Source of the DNA: Rhizophagus sp. LPA8_4_AMF
Lineage: Eukaryota > Glomeromycota > Glomeromycetes > Glomerales > Glomeraceae
NCBI GenBank assembly: GCA_021464525.1
Contig: JADRCO010000533.1
Coordinates: 1-31,420 of the forward strand
Reading direction: 5' to 3'
DNA length: 31,420 nt
The number at the start of each line of letters is the position of its first letter. The first letter of the stretch is position 1. Shown piece after piece: positions 21,001-31,420 of the stretch. The translations under genes and the position numbers were made by a program. The notes under the pieces were generated by a model. It was not told the DNA's origin, ran no database searches, and saw only the letters and a program-made list of their open reading frames with translations.

Positions 21001-21966
21001 TTTGAGCTAAATAATGATATCTCATTTGTTTATTCACTACAAAAATATGAATATTTTTGGTCATACATGTGTGATCTAAATTATCGTTATTACCGTTATA
21101 TTGATCATCAACTTGAAATTAATGGTAAATTTAATGATTATATGTATATGGGTAAGTATTGTATATTTAAATTTTATTCTATAAATTAATTACATTCTAA
21201 TGTAATAAATTATTTACAGTACAAAAGGTTTATTTTATGTCAAATCTTTTTCGGAATAATGATTATCAACTTCAAGAAAGTAATTTGAATAGGCAAGTAT
21301 TTGACAATATTTATAAATTTAAGTAATTATATATAAAACTAAATGGCTTTAAAATTCATTTATCAAGGTATACATTATCTTTTAAAAATAACTTAATGTT
21401 ACCAGCACTTTATCATTATGATTCTTATACAATTTGGAAAATAAATATCAAAAAAATATTTTCATCAGATTGTTTCATTAAATTTATAGTTAAATATGAA
21501 CATGAAGTAAGTATAATTAACAAAAACATTTATTTTACTTGTTCAATGTTAATTAATTTAATTAATGTGATTAATTTACGATTTAGTATCGTAAATCTAC
21601 GTTAAATAAAGAATATACGTTAAAATATGAGAATATATTAAAACTTGAAGGATTAGGTTGGATTGAATATTTGCCAACAATCTCTCAAAACATTAAATAT
21701 AAATGGGAAGATTGGATGCAACTTTCAATTGAAAAGAATTCTATTGATATGGTATGCAATTTTATTCTCATTTTTTCTAATGTATATATTTGATTGCAAT
21801 AATATCATCTCTTTATTCACTATAGGACATAGAATATGTTCGATTTACTGACAAACATCGTGAAAACCAAATTTATTTTCCTGAAGTGGATCATTGTTTA
21901 AGCACAAATAATGTTTCAAAAGTAGAAAATTTGCTTGAGTTAAAAGATATCATTAATAACCTGTAA
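18091..21966 (+). CDS. RING-TPR repeat protein, with one frameshift
   Basis: Exon 1 (18091-18111) encodes MGENSNQ after an A-tract. Exon 2 is 18197-21151, then 21220-21322, 21368-21506, 21587-21751 and 21826-21966. Phases agree, giving about 1,174 residues if one base missing near 20672-20674 is allowed for. There the frame meets TAG (20675-20677), while the TPR pattern continues one frame over (LDCSNSLAYYCKGLAY). Order: a helical N-terminal region (to about 450); a GKGKGKG linker (about 472); a RING-like zinc site (C507-P-I-D-C511, LKCQH, K-C539-P-E-C542); then tetratricopeptide repeats from about 630. A C-terminal domain contains LKLEGLGWIEY and ends LLELKDIINNL. A ubiquitin-ligase role with TPR partner binding is inferred. 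The first RING cysteine pair is unusual, so zinc binding may be partial. The 45-nt intron at 21323-21367 is short; unspliced it would leave TAA at 21324-21326. The break may be an assembly error or recent loss. Confidence 0.8.
20672..20677 (+). other. frameshift site in the TPR region
   Basis: The frame runs ...AAG ATC ATA AAT TAG, while the downstream TPR frame starts TTA GAT TGT at 20674. One base appears to be lost in AAATTAG. The downstream frame stays open to its splice donor at 21152. Confidence 0.75.
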
Positions 21967-22514
21967 ATTTAAGTCATTACATAATACCGTATATACCGTA
22001 AGATCATTTTCTATTGAGTTGCAATTAATTGGTTTTCCATTATAAAGAAAATTTAAGTTATATTGACGGATTTGTCTCATTAGTATTTTATCTTTTTCTA
22101 TTACTACACATAAGACACAGTAAGGTTAGGGGTGAACTTTAAAAGATTTTTATCTGTTATATAATACGTTCTGTTTATCATAAGATTTTCTATATTGTAT
22201 TATTAAATAAAAAAATATAAAAAAAATATACAAATTTCATTAAAAAATCACAAGTGAATTCAACTTGCTTTTACAGGTTTTTTTTAAGCTTTTATGCCAC
22301 AGAAGAAATTTCAGGAACAAAAATTCTTTCGCATAGTGATCAAACCATTCAATGAAAATAACGGTTAGAACTAAATAGTAGAAGGTTAAACGAACCAGCA
22401 AAGGGGAACAAAGTTATTTCAGATATGTCTACTCAAATATTTGCACGTGATAAGTATGTAAATTATTCAAAGAAAGTATTAAATCTTAACAAAATTTTTT
22501 ATTATTTATAAAAA
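21967..22514. other. intergenic, with a possible coding scrap
   Basis: Mostly AT-rich. At about 22290-22460 the plus strand reads short protein-like pieces (ATEEISGTKILSHSDQTIQ, then after stops SRRLNEPAKGNKVISDMSTQ). This may be the eroded tail of another gene copy; the family is not established. Confidence 0.3.
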
Positions 22515-23661
22515 CTATCCAAAAGTTTTATTTAATGAAGCCAATATTAATTCTAATTTAGAATCCAGTTTAGTTTTCAGAGAAGAATGTACTTTCTGCA
22601 TAGCTTCAATCTTAGAATCCATGAAAGATTTAAATAAATGAATTTCAGATTAAAGATCTTTTTTAAGTTCTGTTTTAAGAGCATTGACTTTAACTTCAAT
22701 TAAGGACTCAATTGAGTTTGAGCCTGCACAGCTTCAATGATTTGTGCAGTTTGTAACATACCGTTGAGGAATAGATTTTGAAATAGTTTCGGGACCAAAT
22801 TGTCGTGAGGTAAATGAATTATCTTCTACCAGTTTGTCTAAGGCTTTTAGATGGGCACCTTTCATAAAAACTGAAAATATCTGCGGCTCTAACACCTCAG
22901 AGTGATTATTCCGCAGTGCTTGAATACAAGAATGGTAAACTTCCTTTTCGATGACTTGAATGCGCCTTTCCTGGTTCACCAGAAGCCGCTTTAACAAGTT
23001 TGAAAAATCCTAGGTTTCTTCGCCATTCCAAATCCCTGGAACACGCCAAGAAGGCTCTCTGATGCGAATAGTAGTTGAATTTACAGTGAACGCTGAAAAG
23101 CATCGCTGAGACGTTCCATTAAGTAAAACTATGATCTTCATGCTTGTACTCACACCGAATATGCAAAAAGGCTAGTTCTCAGTTTTGTCAATACATGGAG
23201 AAACTCTCTTTCATTCATATTGTGGTTGATGACCTCGCGTATCACATCTTTGATACCGTCAAGCCCATCAGATCGTTTTGAAGCTTCTTGATAGGCATAG
23301 CAATAGCTCTGGTAATACGAAATTTCTATATAGCGTCCCAGCACTTCTGAACCCGTTTACCGTGCGGTCAGAATATACAGTAGATGAAAACGTAAACTGA
23401 ACAACCATTGTATCAAATTCCGGGAAACCTCAGCTTCAGCTTGACCAACAGAGGGATTGTCATGAGCATACACCAGGAAAGGGCTGGGTGATTCTTGACA
23501 CAGATCCAAGTTCCTAAATCCTTCTAAGATCTCTTTAAAGAGACTGGCAACCAACTCATATTTTCTTTGTGAAGCCGAGAAAGAGGTAAGCGGTGGTATT
23601 GAGACTCTTTAACTTCTTTTAAAAAGATTGGCTGATAACGAAGAGTAACCTTAATTGACAT
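22515..23661 (-). pseudogene. unidentified protein relic, less AT-rich
   Basis: From ATG 23661 the minus strand reads MSIKVTLRYQPIFLKEVKE, then after a shift LVASLFKEILEGFRNLDL and NPSVGQAEAEVSRNLIQW. A TAA (23357-23359) is followed in the same frame by VLGRYIEISYYQSYCYAYQE and REVINHNMNEREFLHVL, up to a TGA (23150-23152). Then come YYSHQRAFLACSRDLEWRRN, LLKRLLVNQERRIQVIEKEV, FMKGAHLKALDKLVEDNSF, QTAQIIEAVQAQTQ and a Lys/Glu-rich coiled-coil-like end (KVNALKTELKKDL). The pieces follow one another without gaps, so this was one protein of about 380 residues. I do not recognise the family. The G+C content is visibly higher than in the neighbours, which suggests a repeat family or transferred origin. 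Confidence 0.6.
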
Positions 23662-24030
23662 CAAAGTTAGGCGTGAGAGATTAGAGGAAGCTAAGTAAAA
23701 CTAGCTTGAGTGAAGAAGGTAAATATGATTGTTAAAAAACAGCTACAAATGATTTACTTCTTGGTAATTTGGATAGGAGTTCTTTACAGAAAAGGTAGAA
23801 CTTCTAGACACACCTTATGATAGTAGGTCACTTATATTTCTACTACTATACCTTGGAAACATTTTGATGTATGGGTATCTTTATTAATAGATTTAATTTC
23901 CCAATTAACTGACCGATATGATATTGTCCTACTGACAAAAGTTCAATTTATTATAAATTCGTAAAATTTGCTACATCGATACTTTATACAATTTTGATTA
24001 TGAGTATTCCCTCATTTTGATTATTATGTA
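23662..24030. other. intergenic, no gene seen
   Basis: AT-rich flank between the relic and duplication copy B; nothing recognised. Confidence 0.5.
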
Positions 24031-24051
24031 TACATGTTTTGGTTCAGCTTC

Positions 24052-24514
24052 AATGTATCTAGAGGTTGGACCCGTCTAAAAAAATCTCTACCCGGGTCAC
24101 CTGGCAGATAGACCCGCAGGTCACCCAGGTGAAAGTCAGATCAACCCAACCCGTCAACCCACCCGCTACCCACCCGTAATTCATATAAAAATTACTTTAT
24201 TTTTAAAACTTGTAAAACATTTATAATTATATATTAATTTCTTTTGTTATATAATAGCTTTATTATGATCAAAAAAGACAAATTTTTTATATTTCAAATA
24301 TTATTAACTCCAAGCTTACAATATATTATTGATCAATAAAAAAAATTTAATCAACAACAGGTGACTAAGGTGACCTGACGGATAATCTGCCAGGTTGACC
24401 TGACGGGTTGACCCATCTGCCTCTACCCGGGTGGAAATTATTACCACCCGGATACCCGCCCACCTGCGGGTAACCCGGGTATAGTCCAACCCGGGTCCAA
24501 TCCCTAAATGTATC
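24052..24514. repeat. 8-bp target-site duplication AATGTATC
   Basis: AATGTATC occurs at 24052-24059 and 24507-24514, precisely flanking the inverted repeats. The empty counterpart at 15100-15107 has it once. Confidence 0.88.
24060..24506. mobile_element. 447-bp hAT-like non-autonomous element rich in CCCGGGT
   Basis: The left end TAGAGGTTGGACCCG and the reverse complement of the right end, TAGGGATTGGACCCG, are 15-bp terminal repeats with 13 matches. TAGRG ends and an 8-bp target duplication are hallmarks of hAT transposons. About 125 bases at each end are GC-rich and crowded with ACCCGGGT, ACCCGC, GGTTGACC and CACCTGGCAGAT/ATCTGCCAGGTTG inverted motifs, while the middle (24180-24350) is AT-rich. 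The two GC-rich arms can pair over much of their length. No transposase is encoded. Confidence 0.85.
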
Positions 24515-25467
24515 AAATAAAAACCAAAGTACACATTTTCCTAATAAAAATGAGTTTTTTTTATTTCTACTATCAATAGCGTCATTTTCTTTTAAATAAT
24601 CGGAAATGAATAAGAAAATAAAATTTTCTTAATTTATCAATATTTGTATATACGAATTATTACAACTACCAATTTAAGATTCTGTGTATGAAATTTGACC
24701 GTACGATAAAAGTTACACAAGTATTTATGAGGTTAGCGTTAAAGAAATCAAATGGCGTATTATTAATTTTAAAATTCTTTTAGCCAATTTTGGGATTCAA
24801 ATCATTTGGTACGATACAATAAGTCGATACATATAATTTTAGCATAATAGAATTCGAAATTGCTTTCAAAAATTATACTCACAAATGTACTATTTAACGT
24901 GTTGAAAAATATGATTATTAGTTAAAAAATTTACAAATATATTTACAATTTGGAATTCGAAATTATAACTTTATTAAAATGATTATTTAATGAAATATTA
25001 CAAAAATTAGAAATATTTTCCAATTTTGTTAACTTTGTTCGAATTGTAATATCCGAAAATAGAACCAATTCAAATAAAAAAAAGAGAACAAATAAATTGA
25101 TGTTAATTTATTATTTCAATCTTATTATATAAAAATAGTGAAATTAAAGTTGACCCATAAAATTATTTTTCTGCTTCAATAAATCTGTCTAAACCATTTC
25201 CTTCCAAAATTGAAAGAGAACAATACAAAAATAAAAACAAATAAATAATTTCATACAAAAAAAAAGGACAACAAAAATTAAATAATGTTGTGTAATTGTT
25301 TATGTTGATTATCTTATTATAAGATCTTGTTAAACATTTTAAATGTAGCACAAAATAACAAAATAACGTTGTTCAGTAAACAAGGTTTTTTTTTTGATTA
25401 TGTAGAAAAAATAATTATTTATTTAAATTAAGTACTTTCATGGATTTATCCCTCGCATTATATTTAA

Positions 25468-25496
25468 TTTTTTTTTTTTTTTAACGAAAAAAAAAA
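25468..25496 (+). promoter_or_regulatory. T15/A10 tract before the channel ATG
   Basis: Fifteen T residues (25468-25482), AACG, then ten A residues lead straight into ATG at 25497. The RING-TPR gene also has an A-tract directly before ATGGG, so A-rich leaders look usual here. Confidence 0.5.
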
Positions 25497-25523
25497 ATGG
25501 GCGAAGTTGACGCTCGAAACGAA

Positions 25524-25554
<31 letters not shown>

Positions 25555-28500
25555 TAAATATATTTAAAAACGTTATTAATAAAATAAGGATTATAAACAT
25601 ATTTAAGAATAAAAAAGATCCGAGTGAAATCGTAGGTTATGGAAATGATGATACCATTAAGAAGGAGGATTATCAAATTGCAATTTGTCAAGATGGAAAA
25701 TTTGCTGTTACATTTGATACGGGTAAAAATTAAATTTTATTATTGAAAAAACAATTTAAAAAGTCGGAGTGTAATTTTTAGTTTTTTTTTTTATTGAAAT
25801 AGCAAACCTTCGGGTCAAAATATTGGAAAATACCGATCATCGTCAACCAAAGTTCAATAAGAAGAAGGTAGATTCCAGCAATCAGAATGAATCCGATGGG
25901 TCCGTTGAGATTGATGAAACAATCGCTTATTTTAAAATAAAGGATGACTTTAGTATTAACAAATATTATGAGACAAAATATAAACCTCTTCCATTTAAAG
26001 AAACTCATGATGTTGATTCTTCAAATAGTGACGATATAACAAAAGAAAATAAACCAAATATCTCGAAGAAGGATGATAAATTTAGATGGTCTTTTGATAT
26101 ATCGAATATGTATAAAAAGAATGATACCGAATATTTTATTCTTTTCTCCATATCTCGTGTAAACATTGACGAGGATATGAAGGGAACAAAAGAGAACAAT
26201 ATTAATGTTACAAAACTTGATTATAAAAGAGAAAATCTTAGTTCAAAGAAATTTAAATGTTCGTCACCATCTGATAATTGTGAATCAAACGTAAAAAATA
26301 ATAAATTTTACGAAACTCATGATACTGCAGTTGATATACAACCAGAACCTAAAAGTGAAAATTTTATTACTTTAGACGATAATATACCTGAAAAAACTGA
26401 TGAAATCAAAAAAGGAATTGCCATTTATCGTCTTGATTTAATAAAAAATCAAAATAAAGAAATTGAAGAGAAGAAAAAAGGAGAGAAAATAGATTATGTT
26501 CTCAAAACTATAACTTGTTATCATTCTGACCAAATTTCAGGGATATGTAGGTTTATAGAAGTTTCAGGTGAAGACGATAGAGACAAATCATGCAATAATG
26601 AACAAAGAAGATTTATAATATTGAATTTTCGTGGGATATATAATTTTGAATTTAGTGATTATTGTGATTTTTTTGATTTAAATGAGAAATTTGAATATCC
26701 ACAAAGTGTTAGATATGAATTGGACAACTGGTATACACGTACAGGTGATTGTGATGATTGTGGTGATTGCATGGAACGACTTATCTCGTGTATTTGCAAC
26801 AAATATTTTTTAGTTACACAATACAAAAATAACGTGCAATCCCTTGAAGGTAAGAAATAGAAAACTTTATATAGTTCTTTATCTATTAAATATAATTAAA
26901 AATTGTGTATTAAGAAAATCTATTTTTAGTATATAATCTCGCAAAAATGGAATTAGAAACTACCGCAAAAAGAGTTGAAATTAAGAATAAAATTGTAAAA
27001 AATTATTATTCTAATATATTTTCAGTTAGTAGATTACAACTTTGTTTTACTAGAGGAATTAATATTATTAAGTAAGTTATTAAGCATTATGTTTTTTTCA
27101 ATAATCAATTATCTCATCATCTATATATATCATGAATTTATTAGGTTGTATTATATGGAAAATGGTTTACAAATCGCATCAAAGAGGTTTGATGAAATAA
27201 AAAGAATACATTTATTAGAATTTATTGATAGTGATGAAAAATTACTTATTTTAGGCGAATGTCCAAAAGGAGCGACGATATCTTTAATTTGGGATTTATA
27301 TAATACTGGTAAAGTTGAAATAACGAGGTTAGATAATTGTCCAATTACTCGTTTAGCTAGAACTTCAGGAAATATTCTACAAATTGAAGATAATGGAAAA
27401 GTTTTATCAGTCCTTAAAAAAGTTGAAGAAAATTTAAAATTAAAAAAAGTTAATTGTAAAATGTTACCAAATTATAAATGTCATAAAGATTTTAAACCAG
27501 TTAATGATACGGAACCATGGGTGTTAGGTAATTGCGAAAGAAAATTTTATTGTCTTTATCATAACAAAGAAGGAACGGAAGCAAATACTTTACAACTAAT
27601 TGTTGGTAGATCCACTGTTCAGATTTGGCATCAAATCCAAGATGATAGTAAAAACAAAGATGATCTTCCTAACAAAGGTGAACCATTTCTTGAATATATA
27701 TGGACAAATCGTATTCCAGTAAATCAAGAAAGTGAAAAAACAAGATTAATAATAGAAGAGTTTACTTATGATAAATTAGATCATTTTTATTTAAGGGTTT
27801 ATTGGTATATAAGAGATGATGATGGAAATTTAAAAAAGAAAGAAAAAGTAATTAAGCAAAAAGATATTAGTGAAAAATTTCATGCTGTAAGGCATGCTTG
27901 TAAAGCATTAGAACATCTTAATAAGCGTTATAAAAGTAAACGCCTTGCAAATAATTATATTAGAGTACATAAAGTAGGTCGATTTTAAAAGAATTTGATA
28001 TTTTTTTTTCATTTATAGTTTCTTATAATTATTAATTGATATTTCTTTTTAATTAAAAAGTACGAGGAGATGATTAGTTACATCAGACATATAGTCTGGA
28101 GATTTGCTAAACATGAACCAGAAAATTTCAAATTGTTAGATGTTCGACATAATGTTATGAAAAGTCTAATACTTAGTGATTGCAATGATTTGATAAAATT
28201 TATATTATTTGGAGACGAAGAAACTGGTAAAGGCAGATGTGAAAAAGAGGATGAAGTAAAAGAAGTTGTAATCAGACATATACCAAGAAATAAATTATGG
28301 CCAGGAAAAAAGTTTTTAAAGGATGATGATCTTCACTTTGATAAAAGAAAAGATGAGATAGAGGATAATGAAAAAATCATACCAGAAAATAATATGGAAT
28401 TAGCAATTTATCATTGCAAGGGTAAATTTCACTTTTATTTTAAACAATGTGTGTAAAATGTTTAGAAAAATTATGTTGGCTAATGTTAATATCAAATTTT

Positions 28501-30809
28501 ATTATAGGCCGCGAACTTAAGGATACGATTATTATTGCTTATTTCTTGGAATATTATTCTAGACATGCAACAGATTATGCGGGTTGGATGTGTACTGTTT
28601 CTAAAGCCATTCCTTTATTATTCAAGTATAATTATGGTTTGTTATTTTTTTTTTTAATTATTTTCATTTGAAAGAATTTATAATATTTATAGTTTTTATA
28701 TTATTTAATAGATGTTTATGCTAGAAAGTTGTTTTATAAAGAATGTTTTGCAGAACAGGATCACTTCTCAGCTCTAGATCCTAATGAGATAATTCCAAAG
28801 GAATACCGAGAAAGGCGTAATCATAACATCAAGTTTAGAGCGTTTAGACCTATAATCGAATTAAAGACTGATAAATGTGAGTTATATTATAAGATCTTAA
28901 ACCCATTAATGGATTTTAAGAATAATATAATCAAAAGATATGAAAATTTTGATAACGATCTTGGAAAATCGCCATTAGCTTTACGTGTAGTTCCCCTTCC
29001 TAACTTTACAGTAAATGACATTCCAAGGAAAAAAGAAGTGTATAATTTGAAAAAAAACATTTTAAATATTATTTTGTTCTTATTTATACCACGATGGTAC
29101 CAGATTGGTCGAAGTGATGTGAAGAAGCTAAGTCCTTTCTCTAGGATGATATTATATGAGAATAATGATGATATTTATGACAATCCAGCAACTGAAGCAG
29201 TTGTTGATTTTCGTTGGAGAGAAACAAGAAATTTTTTTTTTTTACTTTTTCTTCGATTTCTTATTTTTGCCATTTGCTTTATATTAGTTAGCTGGGCATA
29301 TATGGATCACAATACTATTATCAATCAAAATTTCTTAATAACATTAATTATTATATTCTATTATTTGGCAATTTATCAACTTATTACTGAAGCTTTACAG
29401 TTTCATTATCGTGGATTTAAAAAATATTTTGGTGAAATATTTAATGTTTTTGATATAGTTTCCATTACTCTATCTGTAGCTATAATGTCAATGATGCTTA
29501 ATAATTTCCAATTTTCTGATGGTTTTGGAAGTGTTAAAGAAACTGATACCAAATTAACTGTATGGATATCATTTTCAATTTTTTTACTTTGGATTGAATT
29601 TGTAAGCTTTGATTATAATTTGATTATTTCTACTTTTATATAAAATTTATTAATCAACTATTAAATTTTAGATTTTCTATCTCCGTCTAATACCAGGTAA
29701 AAAAAAATTCCGCAAAAATATTATCATTATTACATGTCACATTATTAACCTATTTTTTTTCAATTTATAGCTATTGGTATATATATTTATTATGTTATAA
29801 TTATTTTCAAAGCTATATTTCCATTCTTCTTGTTTATGTCAATCGCTATATTCGCATTTGCACACACAATGTATGAAATAAATCTAATATAATCATTTCA
29901 TTTTAAAATTTCAATATAACTAAATTCTCTTGTTTTATAATATGTAGGTTTATATTACTCAGAAATCCTACGAATATTAAAATCAAAGATACTACATTCA
30001 GTGGAAATGCAACAAATGATTCGACAAATGAAACATTTCATATTGAACTTCAATCTGATTTTGATCCAAGATCTATTGATAATCCATTTTCATCTTTTTC
30101 TGAAGCATTAATGGCAGCATATTTTTGGATTGGTGGTGATTGGGTTCAAAGAGATGAATTTAGTTATTGGGCTGTTGATATATTTACTTGGATCGCTAGT
30201 ATAATCCTTGTATACGTTTTATTAAACATGTTGATTGCTTTTATGAGGTAGGTTAAACACAATTTATTATTAATATTAAATTTAATATCATCATTATTAA
30301 TTTCTTTATTATATTTTAGTGGTGTATATGAAAAAGCAGAAATTAAAGGTAGACAAACTTCATTAAGACTACGAGCAAATCATATAGCAGATTATGAAGC
30401 AATGAATCATATTAATTTTTGGGAACCTGAACCTGAACCAAAAATTATTTATTATTTTGGTCAATCCAAAAATTTTGAAGAATGGTATAATACAAGAAAT
30501 AATCAAGATACTATTTATAAAGAATTTGAAGAAAAATCTACATTTATAAAAAATATTTTTAAAGTAAGAGATTATGATAAAAGTTCAATTTGGAAATATG
30601 ATGATGATGATGAAAATAATATTTTAAAAGATATTGAAAAAATTTCAATTATAAAAAATGATTTAAATAATAATATTGATTATTTTATTAAAAAATTTTC
30701 TAATTTAAAGAATGAAAATGAAATTAATAATGATGAAATTAATAATATTATTAAGAAAATTAAAGAATTTGAAAATATTCAAATTAAAAAAATTATTTTA
30801 AAAGATTAA
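25497..30809 (+). CDS. TRP-like ion-transport protein, 11 exons
   Basis: Exons: 25497-25722, 25803-26849, 26930-27071, 27145-27973, 28061-28421, 28508-28636, 28712-29601, 29672-29696, 29771-29870, 29948-30247 and 30320-30809. They total 4,539 nt, 1,512 residues plus stop. Every intron has GT..AG ends and the phases join. The N-terminus has a poly-Asn run (from AAT repeats), then about 700 residues with propeller-like strands (IAICQDGKFAVTFDT, RFIILNFRG, LIWDLYNTGK), and a charged insert at about 110-330. The C-terminal part has six membrane helices: S1 1086-1108, S2 1119-1141, S3 1154-1174, S4 1193-1216, S5 1220-1245 and S6 1325-1349. The pore loop is SEALMAAYFWIGGDW (1301-1315), and S6 ends VLLNMLIAFMSGVYE, as in TRP/polycystin channels. 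A cytosolic, acidic, coiled-coil-like tail follows. A cation channel, possibly calcium-permeable, is inferred; the gate and ligand are unknown. The propeller assignment is the least certain part. Confidence 0.85.
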
Positions 30810-31420
30810 AAAAAAAAATTTTGTTTCTTGTTAAACTTTTTAGATCATTAATTTGTTTTAAAATTTAGTTATTTTTTTTTTTAAAAAAATAAAAAATATC
30901 ATGTAACTTATTTTTTATTATTCATTTTTATTCATTTTTATTTATTTTTATTTTTATTTTTTGTTACTTTAGTTATTAATATATTAATTTTACCAAAAAT
31001 TAATAGAAATAATTTTTTAATAGTAATATCTTTAAAAAAATTTGAAAATTGTATAGATTTATAAACTTTATAATTGTGAATAAAAAATATATACATAAAT
31101 ACAGAGTTTTGCATGGAATGAACCAAAATCCTTCCTTTTTTTAGATCACTGCTCTCAGTATGTTCTGAAACTTCTGACCAACACATCGCAATGAAAATCG
31201 ATGAACCTATTATAGAAGAATCTCTAATGTCTGCGGCATTGCCCTGAAAATCTCTTGTATACCTATTTATATATGGGACCCCCACAGCAAAAGGAGGATG
31301 GGCCAAAAAATCAAATTTGAGATTTCATAATAATTATATGCTTATTGGCCTAATTTTTCAAAAAATTTAATTTTTTATTAGTAATATATAATAAAAAAAA
31401 TTGTAATTTTGACATTTTTT
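30810..31420. other. 3' flank of the channel gene and intergenic
   Basis: T-rich, with ATTCATTTTTATT-type repeats at 30920-30960 and an AATAAAA-like signal near 30889. A less AT-rich island at about 31110-31310 gives a minus-strand frame (MAHPPFAVGVPYINRYTRDF...) that reads like protein for about 75 codons and then runs into AT repeats. It may be another relic, not recognised. Confidence 0.4.

Larger units (their letters stand above)
24031..25392 (+). repeat. intergenic duplication, copy B (occupied site)
   Basis: Diverged counterpart of 15072-15434, interrupted by a transposon at 24060-24506. Matching islands lie at 24042-24059 plus 24507-24527, 24597-24620, 24712-24728, 24751-24758 and 25344-25375. 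It is longer than copy A because of extra AT-rich sequence between 24760 and 25320. It ends about 100 bases before the channel gene. Confidence 0.6.

Noticed and set aside
24316-24534. 72-codon minus-strand frame in the hAT-like element
   Set aside because: It overlaps the GC-rich terminal arm and its target duplication, and has no transposase motifs.
25464-26199. Minus-strand frames opposite channel exons 1 and 2
   Set aside because: Antisense to well-supported exons; poly-Ile arises from the AAT repeat.
27089-28671. Separate small genes in the channel region
   Set aside because: The frames join through matching-phase GT..AG introns into one protein; leading residues such as MFFSIINYLI are intron sequence.

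Overview
The window looks like nuclear DNA of a fungus, most likely an arbuscular mycorrhizal fungus (Glomeromycotina, Rhizophagus-like). It is very AT-rich, with long A and T homopolymers. The genes have short GT..AG introns and are separated by long intergenic stretches full of decayed gene copies and small transposon derivatives. The gene families (F-box/LRR, RING-TPR, propeller-like plus ion-transport proteins, vWA/alpha-kinase and protein-kinase relics) are ones I know to be strongly expanded in Rhizophagus. That assignment is from memory of the families, not from a search.

Three substantial genes are all on the + strand. (1) 9501-10964: an intronless 487-aa F-box protein with leucine-rich repeats. 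(2) 18091-21966: a large RING-TPR protein in five or six exons, whose reading frame is broken by one missing base near 20673. (3) 25497-30809: an 11-exon gene for a ~1,512-aa ion channel, with an N-terminal region resembling a beta-propeller and a C-terminal six-helix TRP-type pore domain. I assembled its exons by hand; all ten introns have GT..AG ends and the phases match throughout.

The left half (1-9 kb) and the gaps between genes hold relics: a vWA/alpha-kinase fragment (2-414), a lysine-rich protein relic (1127-1645), an acidic relic (about 3535-3800, minus), a protein-kinase N-terminus relic (about 8790-9085, minus), an RRM-like repeat-family relic (about 12000-13419, minus) and an unidentified, less AT-rich relic with many stops and shifts (22515-23661, minus).

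The clearest structural finds are non-autonomous DNA transposons with target-site duplications (TSDs). There are two copies, in opposite orientation, of one 213-bp family (7304-7516 and 17467-17679), each with a perfect 8-bp TSD. A 447-bp hAT-like element rich in CCCGGGT (24060-24506) has a perfect 8-bp TSD, and a diverged duplicate of its insertion site near 15100 still lacks the element. A 135-bp inverted-repeat element (477-611) carries six TTGGAAG motifs and is flanked by 10-bp near-perfect direct repeats. I saw no tRNA, rRNA, CRISPR or prokaryotic operon structure. I found nothing I would call a new multi-gene system; the novelty is mainly in the small elements, the channel and the frameshifted RING-TPR gene.
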